DNA of 62,202 nucleotides, taken from contig PKTA01000200.1 of the NCBI GenBank assembly GCA_002869365.1, positions 1 to 62,202 of the forward strand, written 5' to 3'. This document shows, one piece after another, positions 37,804 through 46,421 of this stretch. Origin of the DNA: Marinilabiliales bacterium. Lineage in GTDB: Bacteria > Bacteroidota > Bacteroidia > Bacteroidales > F082. Under the pieces are notes generated by a model, which made no database searches, was not told where the DNA came from, and saw nothing but the letters and a program-made list of their open reading frames with translations. The first letter of the stretch is position 1. Every line of letters starts with the position of its first letter. Made by a program: the position numbers and the translations under genes.

Positions 37804-37826
37804 ATCTCAATTATTTAATTTTTAGG

Positions 37827-37834
37827 CAAATCTA
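37827..37834 (-). promoter_or_regulatory. -7 box (TAGATTTG) of the Spy-like gene
   Basis: TAnnTTTG match on the minus strand, 23 bases upstream of the start at 37803. Confidence 0.5.
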
Positions 37835-38076
37835 TAGCACTAATAAATTAATCTAAAATATAATCAACAAAGGCGGCTATTTTCCCTACAAAAAGGTGGT
37901 TTTCCTAAACACGAAATGTGATAGTGCTTTAAAAACTGAATTAATTACCTTATTGCTAAGTAGGCTATTAATAATATATTAAACCCTAAATATGCAATAG
38001 AACCTAGATAAGTGTTCTTCTGCATATCGACTAAGACTTTCATCCATTTTGTTGAAACCAATATGGTGAAACTCTA

Positions 38077-38094
38077 TACCGAAAGCTATCGGTA
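38077..38094. repeat. REP-like perfect hairpin
   Basis: TACCGAAAGCTATCGGTA forms a perfect six-base stem with a six-base loop; there is no U tract. It resembles short palindromes scattered between genes in Bacteroidota, from memory. Confidence 0.4.
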
Positions 38095-38157
38095 CGGGCT
38101 TCCACTTGCTAATGCAATAGTTCAGTTCGTTTTTTACTTTCTATTGTATAAGCCGGG

Positions 38158-41100
38158 TTAAACTTTAAATTCCTTATAATTACCTTCATTAATTATGGGA
38201 TAGTTTCCTTTAAACACATCTCCATGGTTACCATCAATAGCAATTTCATCTCCTGTTGTGAAGCTAAATTTATTAAACTTACATACTTTTTTATCTTCGT
38301 AAACTATCATACTTGTGCAATTAACTATTGAAGTTCTACCAAGACGTGTAGCAGTAACTGCAGCATGTGAGGTGGAACCCCCTTTTGCTGTTAACAGACC
38401 ATCGGTTGCGAAGATCATTCCTATATCGTCGGGAACAGTATCAGGCCGTACTAGAATAATACTTTCTTCAGGATACTTTTTTCTAAGCATTTCAATGTCG
38501 TCCATATCAAAGGCCAATCGACCATTAAGAGCACTTCCCCCAATGCCAATTCCTCTTCCAACAAGAGTCATTTCTTCATTTGGAGTGTCGAAAATTCTGA
38601 TAGTACTTTTGGTATACATATCCAAATCTCGGATTTGTAAAATATGTAAGTCATCGGGGTTTTCCGATTCGAAGGTGAATTCAATTTCCTGAGGACTATA
38701 GCCCAGTTCTTCCGTTAGTTGCGTTCCTATTTCATCAAGTCTTCTATAAATTTCGGGGAACATATTTTCCAAAGTTTGTGTCTTATCCTCATCCTCATTA
38801 AGTTGCTTATTGCTGATATGCATGGGTTTTACCAATCCAGCAACTATGTCTTCTCCCTGACTTTGAAGTGTAAAATCACCAAAAAGTTCAACACCTTGTT
38901 TTCTTGCTTTTGGGTTTTTCGTGAAGGTAACTCCTGATCCTGAGGTCTCTCTTAAATTTCCAAAAATCATTTGCTGAACAACAACTGCCGTTCCCCACTC
39001 ATTGGAGATATGCAGATTTTTTCGGTATACTTCGGCTCTTTCCGACGACCACGATTCGATAACAAAATTTATACTTGTAAGCAGTTGCTGAAAAACATCT
39101 TCCTCAAACTCAATATTTTTTTTCTTAAGGGCTTTTTTGTATTCGAAGGCAGTTTCCTTCATTTGATGAGGTTTAAACTTAACTTTTTGTTGGGCTTTAT
39201 ATTTGGTTTTGCAAGATTCCATAACTTCGTCGAAAGTGTCTCTTTTCATCCCAAAAGCCATACCCCAACTTTGAATTAAGCGACGGTACGAATCCCAGGC
39301 AGCCCATTCAAAGCCTTTAGTTTTACTCAAACTTTCAGTTACTTCGTCATTTAACCCAACATTTAAAATAGTATCCATTGCTCCTGGCATAGAAATGGCT
39401 GTCCCCGATCTTACCGACAATAGTAATGGATTTGAGGGATCCCCGAATTTTTTCCCTGATGCTATTTCAACTCTCTGCAAGTTGAATCTGATCATAGAAT
39501 GTAACTCGCTCAAGAGTTCGGAATGAGCCATAATAGCTTTATAATTCCTAAATACTTCAGTTGTTAAAACAAATCCCGGTGGAACAGGAAATCCGGCCAA
39601 ACGTAATTTTTTTAAGTGATATGCTTTCGAGCCCATAAAAACCTGATTGTCGATAATTGGACTTGGTGAGCGCAGACGCGTTATTACCAAGTCGGAATTA
39701 TACGACATAATTTTCTGGATTAAATCCGGCTTTAAATTATCGGCCATCCTTCTTAGTGAAAGTAGAATTTTTGCAGTAAAATTATCCAAAGGCTGCATCA
39801 AAAAGGCTTCTGATAATGCAACGCGGTAAAATTCTTCAGAAATTTTATTGCTTGTTTTTATAAACTCATCTTCCTTAAGGTTTTCACCTTTAAGTTTTAA
39901 TATTTGAGGAATAATGGTATTTAAAGGGCCTTCGTATGTATTTATAAAATACCTCTCTATGGTACGTTTTATGTCTTCCGAAATAAACTGAAAAATGTTA
40001 ATATATTGATCGAATGAAAAACTTTGCGATCTCAAACTATATTTTAACATAAGCAAATTAGAGTTGAAACTCTGATTGGTAATACCATCCAGTTCCAATC
40101 CTTCACGGAAGTAATCCAGAATAAAATATATATTGTTTAATGTTTTGGCAGATATGTAGTTAAGGTTAATCTTATCAACAACCTCTTCCATTAGTTTTGT
40201 GGCTATATTTTCTAAACGGAAAGTAAGTCCGAGAGCCTCAAATTTTGTTTCCCGATATACCCCATACATCGATGGTATACCAATAGCAATATGGCGTTTG
40301 TGGTAAATGTTTTCCCAACTTTTGCTAGGTTTAGGATTGAAAATTATATCCTTAAGAGTTTTCATAAATCCATAAATATGCTTTATGGATTTTTCAACAT
40401 CGTCGTTATCAAGAGCTTGCTTAAAACTTTCAATATCTTTCGACTCCAGATATGAATATCTGCTTAGCAGACTAATAATATCAACGGTTTCAAAAGAGTA
40501 TTTTTCTTTCAGATGATCGTAAAGAATTCTAATATCCTTTAGCCTCTCTTTACTTATGGGATGAGCATCACTAATTTCATCGAGTTTAGACTCAAAATCT
40601 TCTTTTTCTAAATCGATGAGTTGTTCGGGAGTAAGATTATTTTTATCGCAGAGTTCGTGTAAAACCTTGTTAATAGGAGCATACCATTGACTTTCCTTGT
40701 CGATGGAATCATATACATTATGCGGCAAACTATCTTTTAAGTTTTCCAGATTGCCGTCATACCAAAATTTGAAAATTTTTAATGTTAAATCAATTAAAGT
40801 ATTATTACTTTCGGTATGAACCTGTTTACGAAGAAAGTGCACCAGTTTATCCTGTCGATGCGACACTTCATCCATTGACGTGGTGACCTTTCTGATTTCC
40901 CCTTCGGCTCCTATTTCATTAAAATAAACAGGAAAAATACGGGTGAGTTGCTTTACCTTTTTATAGTAAGGAGCAATGTTTGAATTGAGAATTTTGGTAA
41001 TATCTCTTTGGAAAAGGTCGGTGTCGTTAATAAAAATACCACCAAGACGAAGGTTAACAATTAGAGCCGATAATAGTTTTTCCATATCCGACTCAGAGTA

Positions 41101-42282
41101 TTCTATTAACTCCAGCCAAACTCTTATATTTTTCAGGTGATTATTGTTTACTGATAACTGCCAGTCTTCATTAACGAAAACCATACCAGGGGTTTCAAAT
41201 CCGAAATCGATAAGTTTATTTTCGAAATAGGCAGTATGTTTATCGGCATTTTTATTTTCAATGTCAATAATCTTTTTTCCCAGGGTTAAAAATATATCTA
41301 AAATTGAAGACCCATGTTCTTTTCTGAGCCCTTCAGCGAAATCGAAAATCTGGTCGGTAAAATCTGTAATTTCATTAACATCTAGTTCATCAATAGTTTG
41401 TTGCAGCATTTTGTTGAGTTCCCAAATCAGCCGTTCTCGCTTATCCGACATTCCTTTGAGTTTTAGCAAATAGAAAATAAAATAGAATTTGTCGGTAAAA
41501 TATTTGAAATCATTTATGCAGGACGAAAATCTATCAGCTATTTCATCAAAATTCGGAATTTTTTCGACCAGATTTCTCCAATCATCTATTTTATCAATTT
41601 GTTTGCGCAGATCTAAAAACCACTTCTTTCCAATTTTTTTTTCGATTTTATCAGCGGGGGTTTTAATCAATTGACTGTTCTCTTCAAACCAATTTTCTAT
41701 TTCAGTACTTTCCTCCCAAAAGTTTATGTTTTTCTTATATACTTCTTTTGTTATTACGAGTGCTTTGCTTTTTATCTTTTCATTATTGATGAAAGTTTTC
41801 AAATATCTCTCAAAGTACTTTGATGCAATGATAAAACTGTAATAATCGCGTTTTAATCCTTCAGAAAGTGCATTACAACAATCGTCTATGGTGTTGGAAT
41901 AATCTTTTGCTTCATTTTCTAATTTGGATGTAAACTCCAGTAATGTTTTAATTATCAAAACATGTAGTTCACTACTTATATTTTCATAAAGTAGATTATG
42001 CATTAATTTTACCGGAACAGAAAATGCCTTTTCTGCGTTTTCAAGGTTGTTATAAAACCAAAAATCTGTCAATAATATGCTTCTAAGTTCTTCAATAACA
42101 AATTTTTTATTGGAAAAAGGATGCTGATATTCGATGACGCAATCGTTTGCGCGTTTGTTGATTCCATAGTACTTTTTCGACAGTTTTATAAAGTCCTGAT
42201 ATTCAGGGGGTATTTTTACATCTTTATATCGTGTTTCAGCGAGATTTGCCTCTAGGGCCTTGGAAACTAATTTTTCTTCCAT
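38158..42282 (-). CDS. large PPDK-like dikinase lacking the PEP/pyruvate barrel
   Basis: A 1374-residue protein. Residues 1-870 or so are helical and match nothing I recognise. From about 880 the ATP-binding domain of pyruvate phosphate dikinase is clear: GSKAYHLKKLRLAGFPVPPGF, then SVRSGTAISMPGAMDTILNVG near 955-975, then QMIFGNLRETSGSGVTFT. The swivelling phosphohistidine domain has GGSTSHAAV with His1306. Only 68 residues follow it, so the C-terminal TIM barrel that binds PEP/pyruvate in PPDK is absent. It may phosphorylate a different acceptor, as glucan dikinases and rifampicin phosphotransferase do, or hand phosphate to a partner. Gene is monocistronic. Function unknown. Confidence 0.85.
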   Translation of the reverse strand: MEEKLVSKALEANLAETRYKDVKIPPEYQDFIKLSKKYYGINKRANDCVIEYQHPFSNKKFVIEELRSILLTDFWFYNNLENAEKAFSVPVKLMHNLLYENISSELHVLIIKTLLEFTSKLENEAKDYSNTIDDCCNALSEGLKRDYYSFIIASKYFERYLKTFINNEKIKSKALVITKEVYKKNINFWEESTEIENWFEENSQLIKTPADKIEKKIGKKWFLDLRKQIDKIDDWRNLVEKIPNFDEIADRFSSCINDFKYFTDKFYFIFYLLKLKGMSDKRERLIWELNKMLQQTIDELDVNEITDFTDQIFDFAEGLRKEHGSSILDIFLTLGKKIIDIENKNADKHTAYFENKLIDFGFETPGMVFVNEDWQLSVNNNHLKNIRVWLELIEYSESDMEKLLSALIVNLRLGGIFINDTDLFQRDITKILNSNIAPYYKKVKQLTRIFPVYFNEIGAEGEIRKVTTSMDEVSHRQDKLVHFLRKQVHTESNNTLIDLTLKIFKFWYDGNLENLKDSLPHNVYDSIDKESQWYAPINKVLHELCDKNNLTPEQLIDLEKEDFESKLDEISDAHPISKERLKDIRILYDHLKEKYSFETVDIISLLSRYSYLESKDIESFKQALDNDDVEKSIKHIYGFMKTLKDIIFNPKPSKSWENIYHKRHIAIGIPSMYGVYRETKFEALGLTFRLENIATKLMEEVVDKINLNYISAKTLNNIYFILDYFREGLELDGITNQSFNSNLLMLKYSLRSQSFSFDQYINIFQFISEDIKRTIERYFINTYEGPLNTIIPQILKLKGENLKEDEFIKTSNKISEEFYRVALSEAFLMQPLDNFTAKILLSLRRMADNLKPDLIQKIMSYNSDLVITRLRSPSPIIDNQVFMGSKAYHLKKLRLAGFPVPPGFVLTTEVFRNYKAIMAHSELLSELHSMIRFNLQRVEIASGKKFGDPSNPLLLSVRSGTAISMPGAMDTILNVGLNDEVTESLSKTKGFEWAAWDSYRRLIQSWGMAFGMKRDTFDEVMESCKTKYKAQQKVKFKPHQMKETAFEYKKALKKKNIEFEEDVFQQLLTSINFVIESWSSERAEVYRKNLHISNEWGTAVVVQQMIFGNLRETSGSGVTFTKNPKARKQGVELFGDFTLQSQGEDIVAGLVKPMHISNKQLNEDEDKTQTLENMFPEIYRRLDEIGTQLTEELGYSPQEIEFTFESENPDDLHILQIRDLDMYTKSTIRIFDTPNEEMTLVGRGIGIGGSALNGRLAFDMDDIEMLRKKYPEESIILVRPDTVPDDIGMIFATDGLLTAKGGSTSHAAVTATRLGRTSIVNCTSMIVYEDKKVCKFNKFSFTTGDEIAIDGNHGDVFKGNYPIINEGNYKEFKV

Positions 42283-42321
42283 AACGACTTTTTGAACTTA
42301 AAATGACGAAGATTTAATAAT

Positions 42322-42329
42322 TACCTTTG
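42322..42329 (+). promoter_or_regulatory. possible -7 box (TACCTTTG) of gap
   Basis: TAnnTTTG match on the plus strand, 77 bases upstream of gap. No convincing -33 element. Confidence 0.35.
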
Positions 42330-42351
42330 TCATCATTATTATTTTAGATGT

Positions 42352-42359
42352 CAAATTTA
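42352..42359 (-). promoter_or_regulatory. -7 box (TAAATTTG) of the PPDK-like gene
   Basis: TAnnTTTG match on the minus strand, 69 bases upstream of the start at 42282. Confidence 0.4.
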
Positions 42360-42406
42360 AGGTAATAATATACAAATATTAAATTAAAATTATAAAATAT
42401 ACAATC

Positions 42407-43414
42407 ATGACTAAAACTAAAGTTGGAATAAACGGATTTGGAAGAATTGGAAGAAATGTTTTCAAATTAGTCCTGGAAAGAGACGATATGGAGATTGTTG
42501 GTATAAACGATCTAACCGACACTAAAACACTAGCACACTTATTAAAATATGATTCAACCCAAGGAAGATTTAATGGAACCATCAGTCATAATTCAAATAA
42601 TTTGGTTGTAAATGGTAAAGAAATTCCGGTAAGTGCCGAAAGAGCGCCTATTGAAATTAAATGGGGACAAACTCCTGATGTTGTTGTTGAAGCCACAGGT
42701 ATTTTCCGTGAAAAGGAAAGCAATAAAGGAGGATACGGCGACCACCTTAAAAATGGCGCAAAGAAAGTTGTTCTTACTGTTCCTGCAAAAGATGCCATCG
42801 ACAGAATGATTGTTCTTGGTGTAAACGATAATGAACTTCGCGACGATGATCAGTGTGTTTCTAATGCATCATGTACAACTAACTGTTTAGCTCCCGTAGC
42901 TAAAGTGTTAAACGATCGTTTTGGTATTGAGAATGGTTTGATGACAACCATTCACGCTTATACAAATGACCAAAGGATTTTGGATGCTCCTCACTCAGAT
43001 TTAAGAAGAGCACGCTCTGCTGCTGTTTCTCAAATACCAACTACTACTGGTGCTGCTAAAGCTGTTGGAAAAGTAATTCCTGATTTAAATGGTAAACTTG
43101 ATGGTATGGCAGTTCGTATTCCAACTCCAACCGGTTCGTTAGTGGATTTAGTTGTAAACCTTAAAACAGAAGCCAGCAAAGCAGAAATTAATGCCGCCAT
43201 GAAAGAGGCTGCTGAAGGACCTATGAAAGGCATACTGGAATATACTGAAGATCCTATTGTTTCTGTTGATATTATTCATAACAGTCACTCTTCAATTTTC
43301 GATGCCGACAGTACAATGGTTCAGGGAAAAACTGTAAAGGTGTTATCATGGTACGATAATGAGTGGGGTTATTCCGCAAGAGTTGTTGACTTGATAGCCT
43401 TGTTTAATATTTAA
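42407..43414 (+). CDS. gap: glyceraldehyde-3-phosphate dehydrogenase, type I
   Basis: Interconverts glyceraldehyde-3-phosphate and 1,3-bisphosphoglycerate in glycolysis and gluconeogenesis. The 335 residues carry NGFGRIGR at 9-16, an acidic NAD-selecting residue in GINDLTD, the active-site cysteine Cys156 in SNASCTTNC, and the catalytic His in TIHAYTNDQ. The C-terminal SWYDNEWGYSARVVDL signature is complete. It is a single gene with a strong terminator, divergent from the PPDK-like gene. Confidence 0.97.
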   Translation: MTKTKVGINGFGRIGRNVFKLVLERDDMEIVGINDLTDTKTLAHLLKYDSTQGRFNGTISHNSNNLVVNGKEIPVSAERAPIEIKWGQTPDVVVEATGIFREKESNKGGYGDHLKNGAKKVVLTVPAKDAIDRMIVLGVNDNELRDDDQCVSNASCTTNCLAPVAKVLNDRFGIENGLMTTIHAYTNDQRILDAPHSDLRRARSAAVSQIPTTTGAAKAVGKVIPDLNGKLDGMAVRIPTPTGSLVDLVVNLKTEASKAEINAAMKEAAEGPMKGILEYTEDPIVSVDIIHNSHSSIFDADSTMVQGKTVKVLSWYDNEWGYSARVVDLIALFNI

Positions 43415-43437
43415 ATCGAATAGTTTATATATGTTAG

Positions 43438-43474
43438 AAGCCGTCTGGCCTGAGGCTAGGCGGCTTTTCTTTTT
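43438..43474 (+). terminator. intrinsic terminator of gap
   Basis: AAGCCG and CGGCTT arms with inner GGCCTGAGGC pairing, followed by a T-rich run. The core GGCCTGAGGC recurs in the terminator at 51757-51794. Confidence 0.9.
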
Positions 43475-43509
43475 CTTCGAAGATATTGAATAAAATATAT
43501 TAAATGGAA

Positions 43510-46146
43510 TTACTGTCCCCTGATTATTGTAACTGAACCCTGCAAGCGAAAATCTTTAATACCATCCAGAGTTACAAAATACACATCGCAAACATAATAA
43601 TACACTCCATCGGGTAAATCCTGACCATTATTTTGGTTTTTACCATCCCAATTAATTTTTGGGTCTTCGGTGGTGAAAAGTGTTTTCCCCCACCTATTAA
43701 ATATCCTTAAGTCAATTCTTTCTATGGTTGCCTTGGGATTACCTTCATCATAATTTAAAGGTACCAGAAAGTCGTTGAAACCATCGGAATTAGGCGTAAA
43801 AACATTGGGTAATTCGTAAACTGGGCAAGCATCATAATCAACACATTTTGCTTCACTTTGCTCACTTATATTTCCAACAGTATCTCTTGCTGTAACATAA
43901 TAACATCCAACTACACTTTCTAAATCAGTATGCAAATAATAAGCGGTGTCGCCTTTCACATAATCTACCGAATCGATTAACACTGCATCCGGATTTTCGG
44001 GAGCCTTATAATAAATAAAATACCTCATTGCATCGTAACTACAACTGTCATAGGGTAACCACATTCGGATTTCATTACTTATTTGCTCACAATCGGTATA
44101 AACATCTATTTCAGGTTGGCAGGGAGGGGTGTTGTCATTAGGTGTTTCACAACTTATTTGAGAATAATTTATAAGCGGTTTTATAATTCCATCTATTGAA
44201 TACTCACCAAACATTTTTATGTAATAACAATATTCGCTTTCATTTTCCAGTCCTCTGTCACGGTAGAAAAATGTTTCTGTAAACCCAACCGAGTCATAAT
44301 TTATCTGCCCATTATCTTTTCTGTAAATAACTGCTTTATAATTTTTCCATGGAACACTAACATCCCAGGTCAAGTAAATTTCTTTATCACGGGGAGCGGT
44401 TTTTAAATATATTGAACTGGCTTTTTGGGAACTGCCTATATAACCCACTGTTGTGCTTTCCAGGTCAATCAAATAGTTGAGAGGTGTTTCCAGTTCATTG
44501 ATATTCACATCGCTATCATAATAAATTGTATCATTAAGTCCTTGTAACTCAGTAATAAATATCGGGTTTGACCATGCTAAGCCCTCATCTCTGTAAACAA
44601 CATATTTATATGGTCCGGGATATTGAATTGTGTCCAGTTCTATTGGTTTCGACCAAATTACTTCCACATTTCCATTCTCAATAAAATTGCTGTCGTTGCT
44701 AACATGTGTTATAATTGGGACATCTCTTTTCAGTGATGCACAAGTTTCATTGGAGGCATAACTTTCGGCACCATCATTGAAAAATGCAGTTACTCTATAG
44801 CAATAATTTGTTCCATGAATTAATCCTGAGCCACCATTATCATCTCTATAATTTAAAATATCTATATCATTTACTTCTCCAATTAAAGTATATCCAGTAT
44901 ATGCGGGCACTCCTGTCTCGCAATATCCCGGATTCCAATCAGAAGAATCACTTCTTCTGTAAATATAATATCCAATAGCATTTTCGCATAAACTCTTATC
45001 CCAACTGAGGTTTATACCATTACCCAATGCTTCCGATACCAAGTTCTCCGGAGCCGGTGAGTTAACAGTAATGGTAGTTGTTTTGAAATTTACCAAACTA
45101 ACTTCACTGTCATTATCAGTTGCCTTGAATACTGCGGCATAAGGTTCTCTTCTAACATGCGAACAAAGAGTTGGCCAGTTAAAAGTGGTTTTTGCAGTAT
45201 CGGAACTTGTGGCAGGGTTGGGGTTTATAAATGCAGGATTTGGATTAACTTCAAATGGTCCGCCATAAGCCTCTAAACTAACGCTACTGCCATCGGGATC
45301 CCAGGCAAAAATATCGAACATGAGGTAATCGCCTGCCACCACACAAGTGTCGTCGATGGTTTGAATTTCAGGAGGATCGTTATCGCATGATGATATAATT
45401 ATCTGCATATCTCTGCGCACCGAACCTACTTTAACACCCAATCTCCATTCTTCAACAACAAAAGCAATATTGTATTCTCCCTGTACAACAGGGTTTTCCC
45501 AAACAACATCACCTGTAAATTCATCTATTGTAAACGATTCGCTGGCCATGGGAAAAGAATAACCCGGAATATCATAACCACCGGCACCCTTACATGGAAC
45601 AAGTTTATAGGCTAAACTATCGCCATCAATATCGTATGCAACAGGATTATGAATAAAAAGTGTTCCAACACAGCCCATATCAATAGGTGGATTCAATAAC
45701 TGTACAGAATTGTTATTACCAAAAAACGGATTAATAATTAATTCACTTTCGATGAACATGGGCACGTCTATCGAATTTGGAATGTTTATTACACCACTGT
45801 TCCTATTAGGGTCTTCTACGGTAATTGTATAATTTCCGGGTCCTGGATAAGTATGTGTTCCTTTGTAAATGTTTAGGGTCATATCATTTACATCGGGTAT
45901 GGGTTGAAAATATATTCTATCCAATTCATCCCCCGTATCGTCGCCCCAAAAAGTAGGCATAGTTGGCCTTGCATCGTCAGCCGGACTAGAGGTTAATGTA
46001 TACATAGTAATCGTAAACTCATATGTCCAGCCATTCAGATGTTTATACGTAATTTCTGCAGCCCGCTGATGAGTTGCCCACAACTGATTTATTGTAAGCA
46101 ATAAAATTGTAAAAAATAATATTAACGACTTTAAATTATACTTCAA
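43510..46146 (-). CDS. large secreted protein with type B (gliding motility-associated) T9SS domain
   Basis: An 878-residue secreted protein. A signal peptide ends near residue 25 (LTINQLWA). The following region alternates beta-sandwich and fibronectin-like repeats, for example LSWDKSLCENAIGYYIYRR and LTWDVSVPWKNYKAVIYRK, which look like two diverged FnIII units. The last 90 residues form a type B T9SS domain: NVFTPNSDGFNDFLVP, IFNRWGKTLF and WDGKNQNNGQDLPDGVYYYV. Such proteins are exported by T9SS and often promote adhesion or gliding. Frequent Cys-bearing segments (CDNDPP, DDTCV, CSYDAM) suggest disulfides. It converges on gap. Function unknown. Confidence 0.88.
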   Translation of the reverse strand: MKYNLKSLILFFTILLLTINQLWATHQRAAEITYKHLNGWTYEFTITMYTLTSSPADDARPTMPTFWGDDTGDELDRIYFQPIPDVNDMTLNIYKGTHTYPGPGNYTITVEDPNRNSGVINIPNSIDVPMFIESELIINPFFGNNNSVQLLNPPIDMGCVGTLFIHNPVAYDIDGDSLAYKLVPCKGAGGYDIPGYSFPMASESFTIDEFTGDVVWENPVVQGEYNIAFVVEEWRLGVKVGSVRRDMQIIISSCDNDPPEIQTIDDTCVVAGDYLMFDIFAWDPDGSSVSLEAYGGPFEVNPNPAFINPNPATSSDTAKTTFNWPTLCSHVRREPYAAVFKATDNDSEVSLVNFKTTTITVNSPAPENLVSEALGNGINLSWDKSLCENAIGYYIYRRSDSSDWNPGYCETGVPAYTGYTLIGEVNDIDILNYRDDNGGSGLIHGTNYCYRVTAFFNDGAESYASNETCASLKRDVPIITHVSNDSNFIENGNVEVIWSKPIELDTIQYPGPYKYVVYRDEGLAWSNPIFITELQGLNDTIYYDSDVNINELETPLNYLIDLESTTVGYIGSSQKASSIYLKTAPRDKEIYLTWDVSVPWKNYKAVIYRKDNGQINYDSVGFTETFFYRDRGLENESEYCYYIKMFGEYSIDGIIKPLINYSQISCETPNDNTPPCQPEIDVYTDCEQISNEIRMWLPYDSCSYDAMRYFIYYKAPENPDAVLIDSVDYVKGDTAYYLHTDLESVVGCYYVTARDTVGNISEQSEAKCVDYDACPVYELPNVFTPNSDGFNDFLVPLNYDEGNPKATIERIDLRIFNRWGKTLFTTEDPKINWDGKNQNNGQDLPDGVYYYVCDVYFVTLDGIKDFRLQGSVTIIRGQ

Positions 46147-46397
46147 AATGTTTATTATTAATTCCCTTTAAAGGGTTTTCAAAACTACAAAACTTATGCC
46201 TAATCATATTGAAAATAATTTTATTTAATTTACCATAACAGAAAAATAATTTTCACCTAGAGAGTGAAGATAATGCAAGAAAATACTAATTAAAAGAGTT
46301 TTAGAGTGTGATACTTAATTATTTATACCAGTATGTTATTAAAAAATATCGCGTATTAAAAATAATTTTCAAGTGTTATAATATAACTTAATCTTAT

Positions 46398-46405
46398 TAA
46401 TTTTG
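46398..46405 (+). promoter_or_regulatory. -7 box (TAATTTTG) of the RelA/SpoT gene
   Basis: TAnnTTTG match 16 bases upstream of the ATG at 46422. Confidence 0.45.
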
Positions 46406-46421
46406 TAGAATATATAAATGT

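Larger units (their letters stand above)
37804..38157. other. gene-free stretch with one perfect hairpin
   Basis: It holds the promoter of the Spy-like gene and a perfect six-base hairpin, TACCGA-AAGCTA-TCGGTA, at 38077-38094. The minus strand is open for roughly 50 codons after the dikinase stop, but no start or homologous motif is evident. I see nothing else. Confidence 0.5.

Noticed and set aside
37804..38157. Roughly 50-codon minus-strand open stretch downstream of the PPDK-like gene.
   Set aside because: No start codon with promoter context and no homologous motif; the stretch contains a palindrome that biases the reading.
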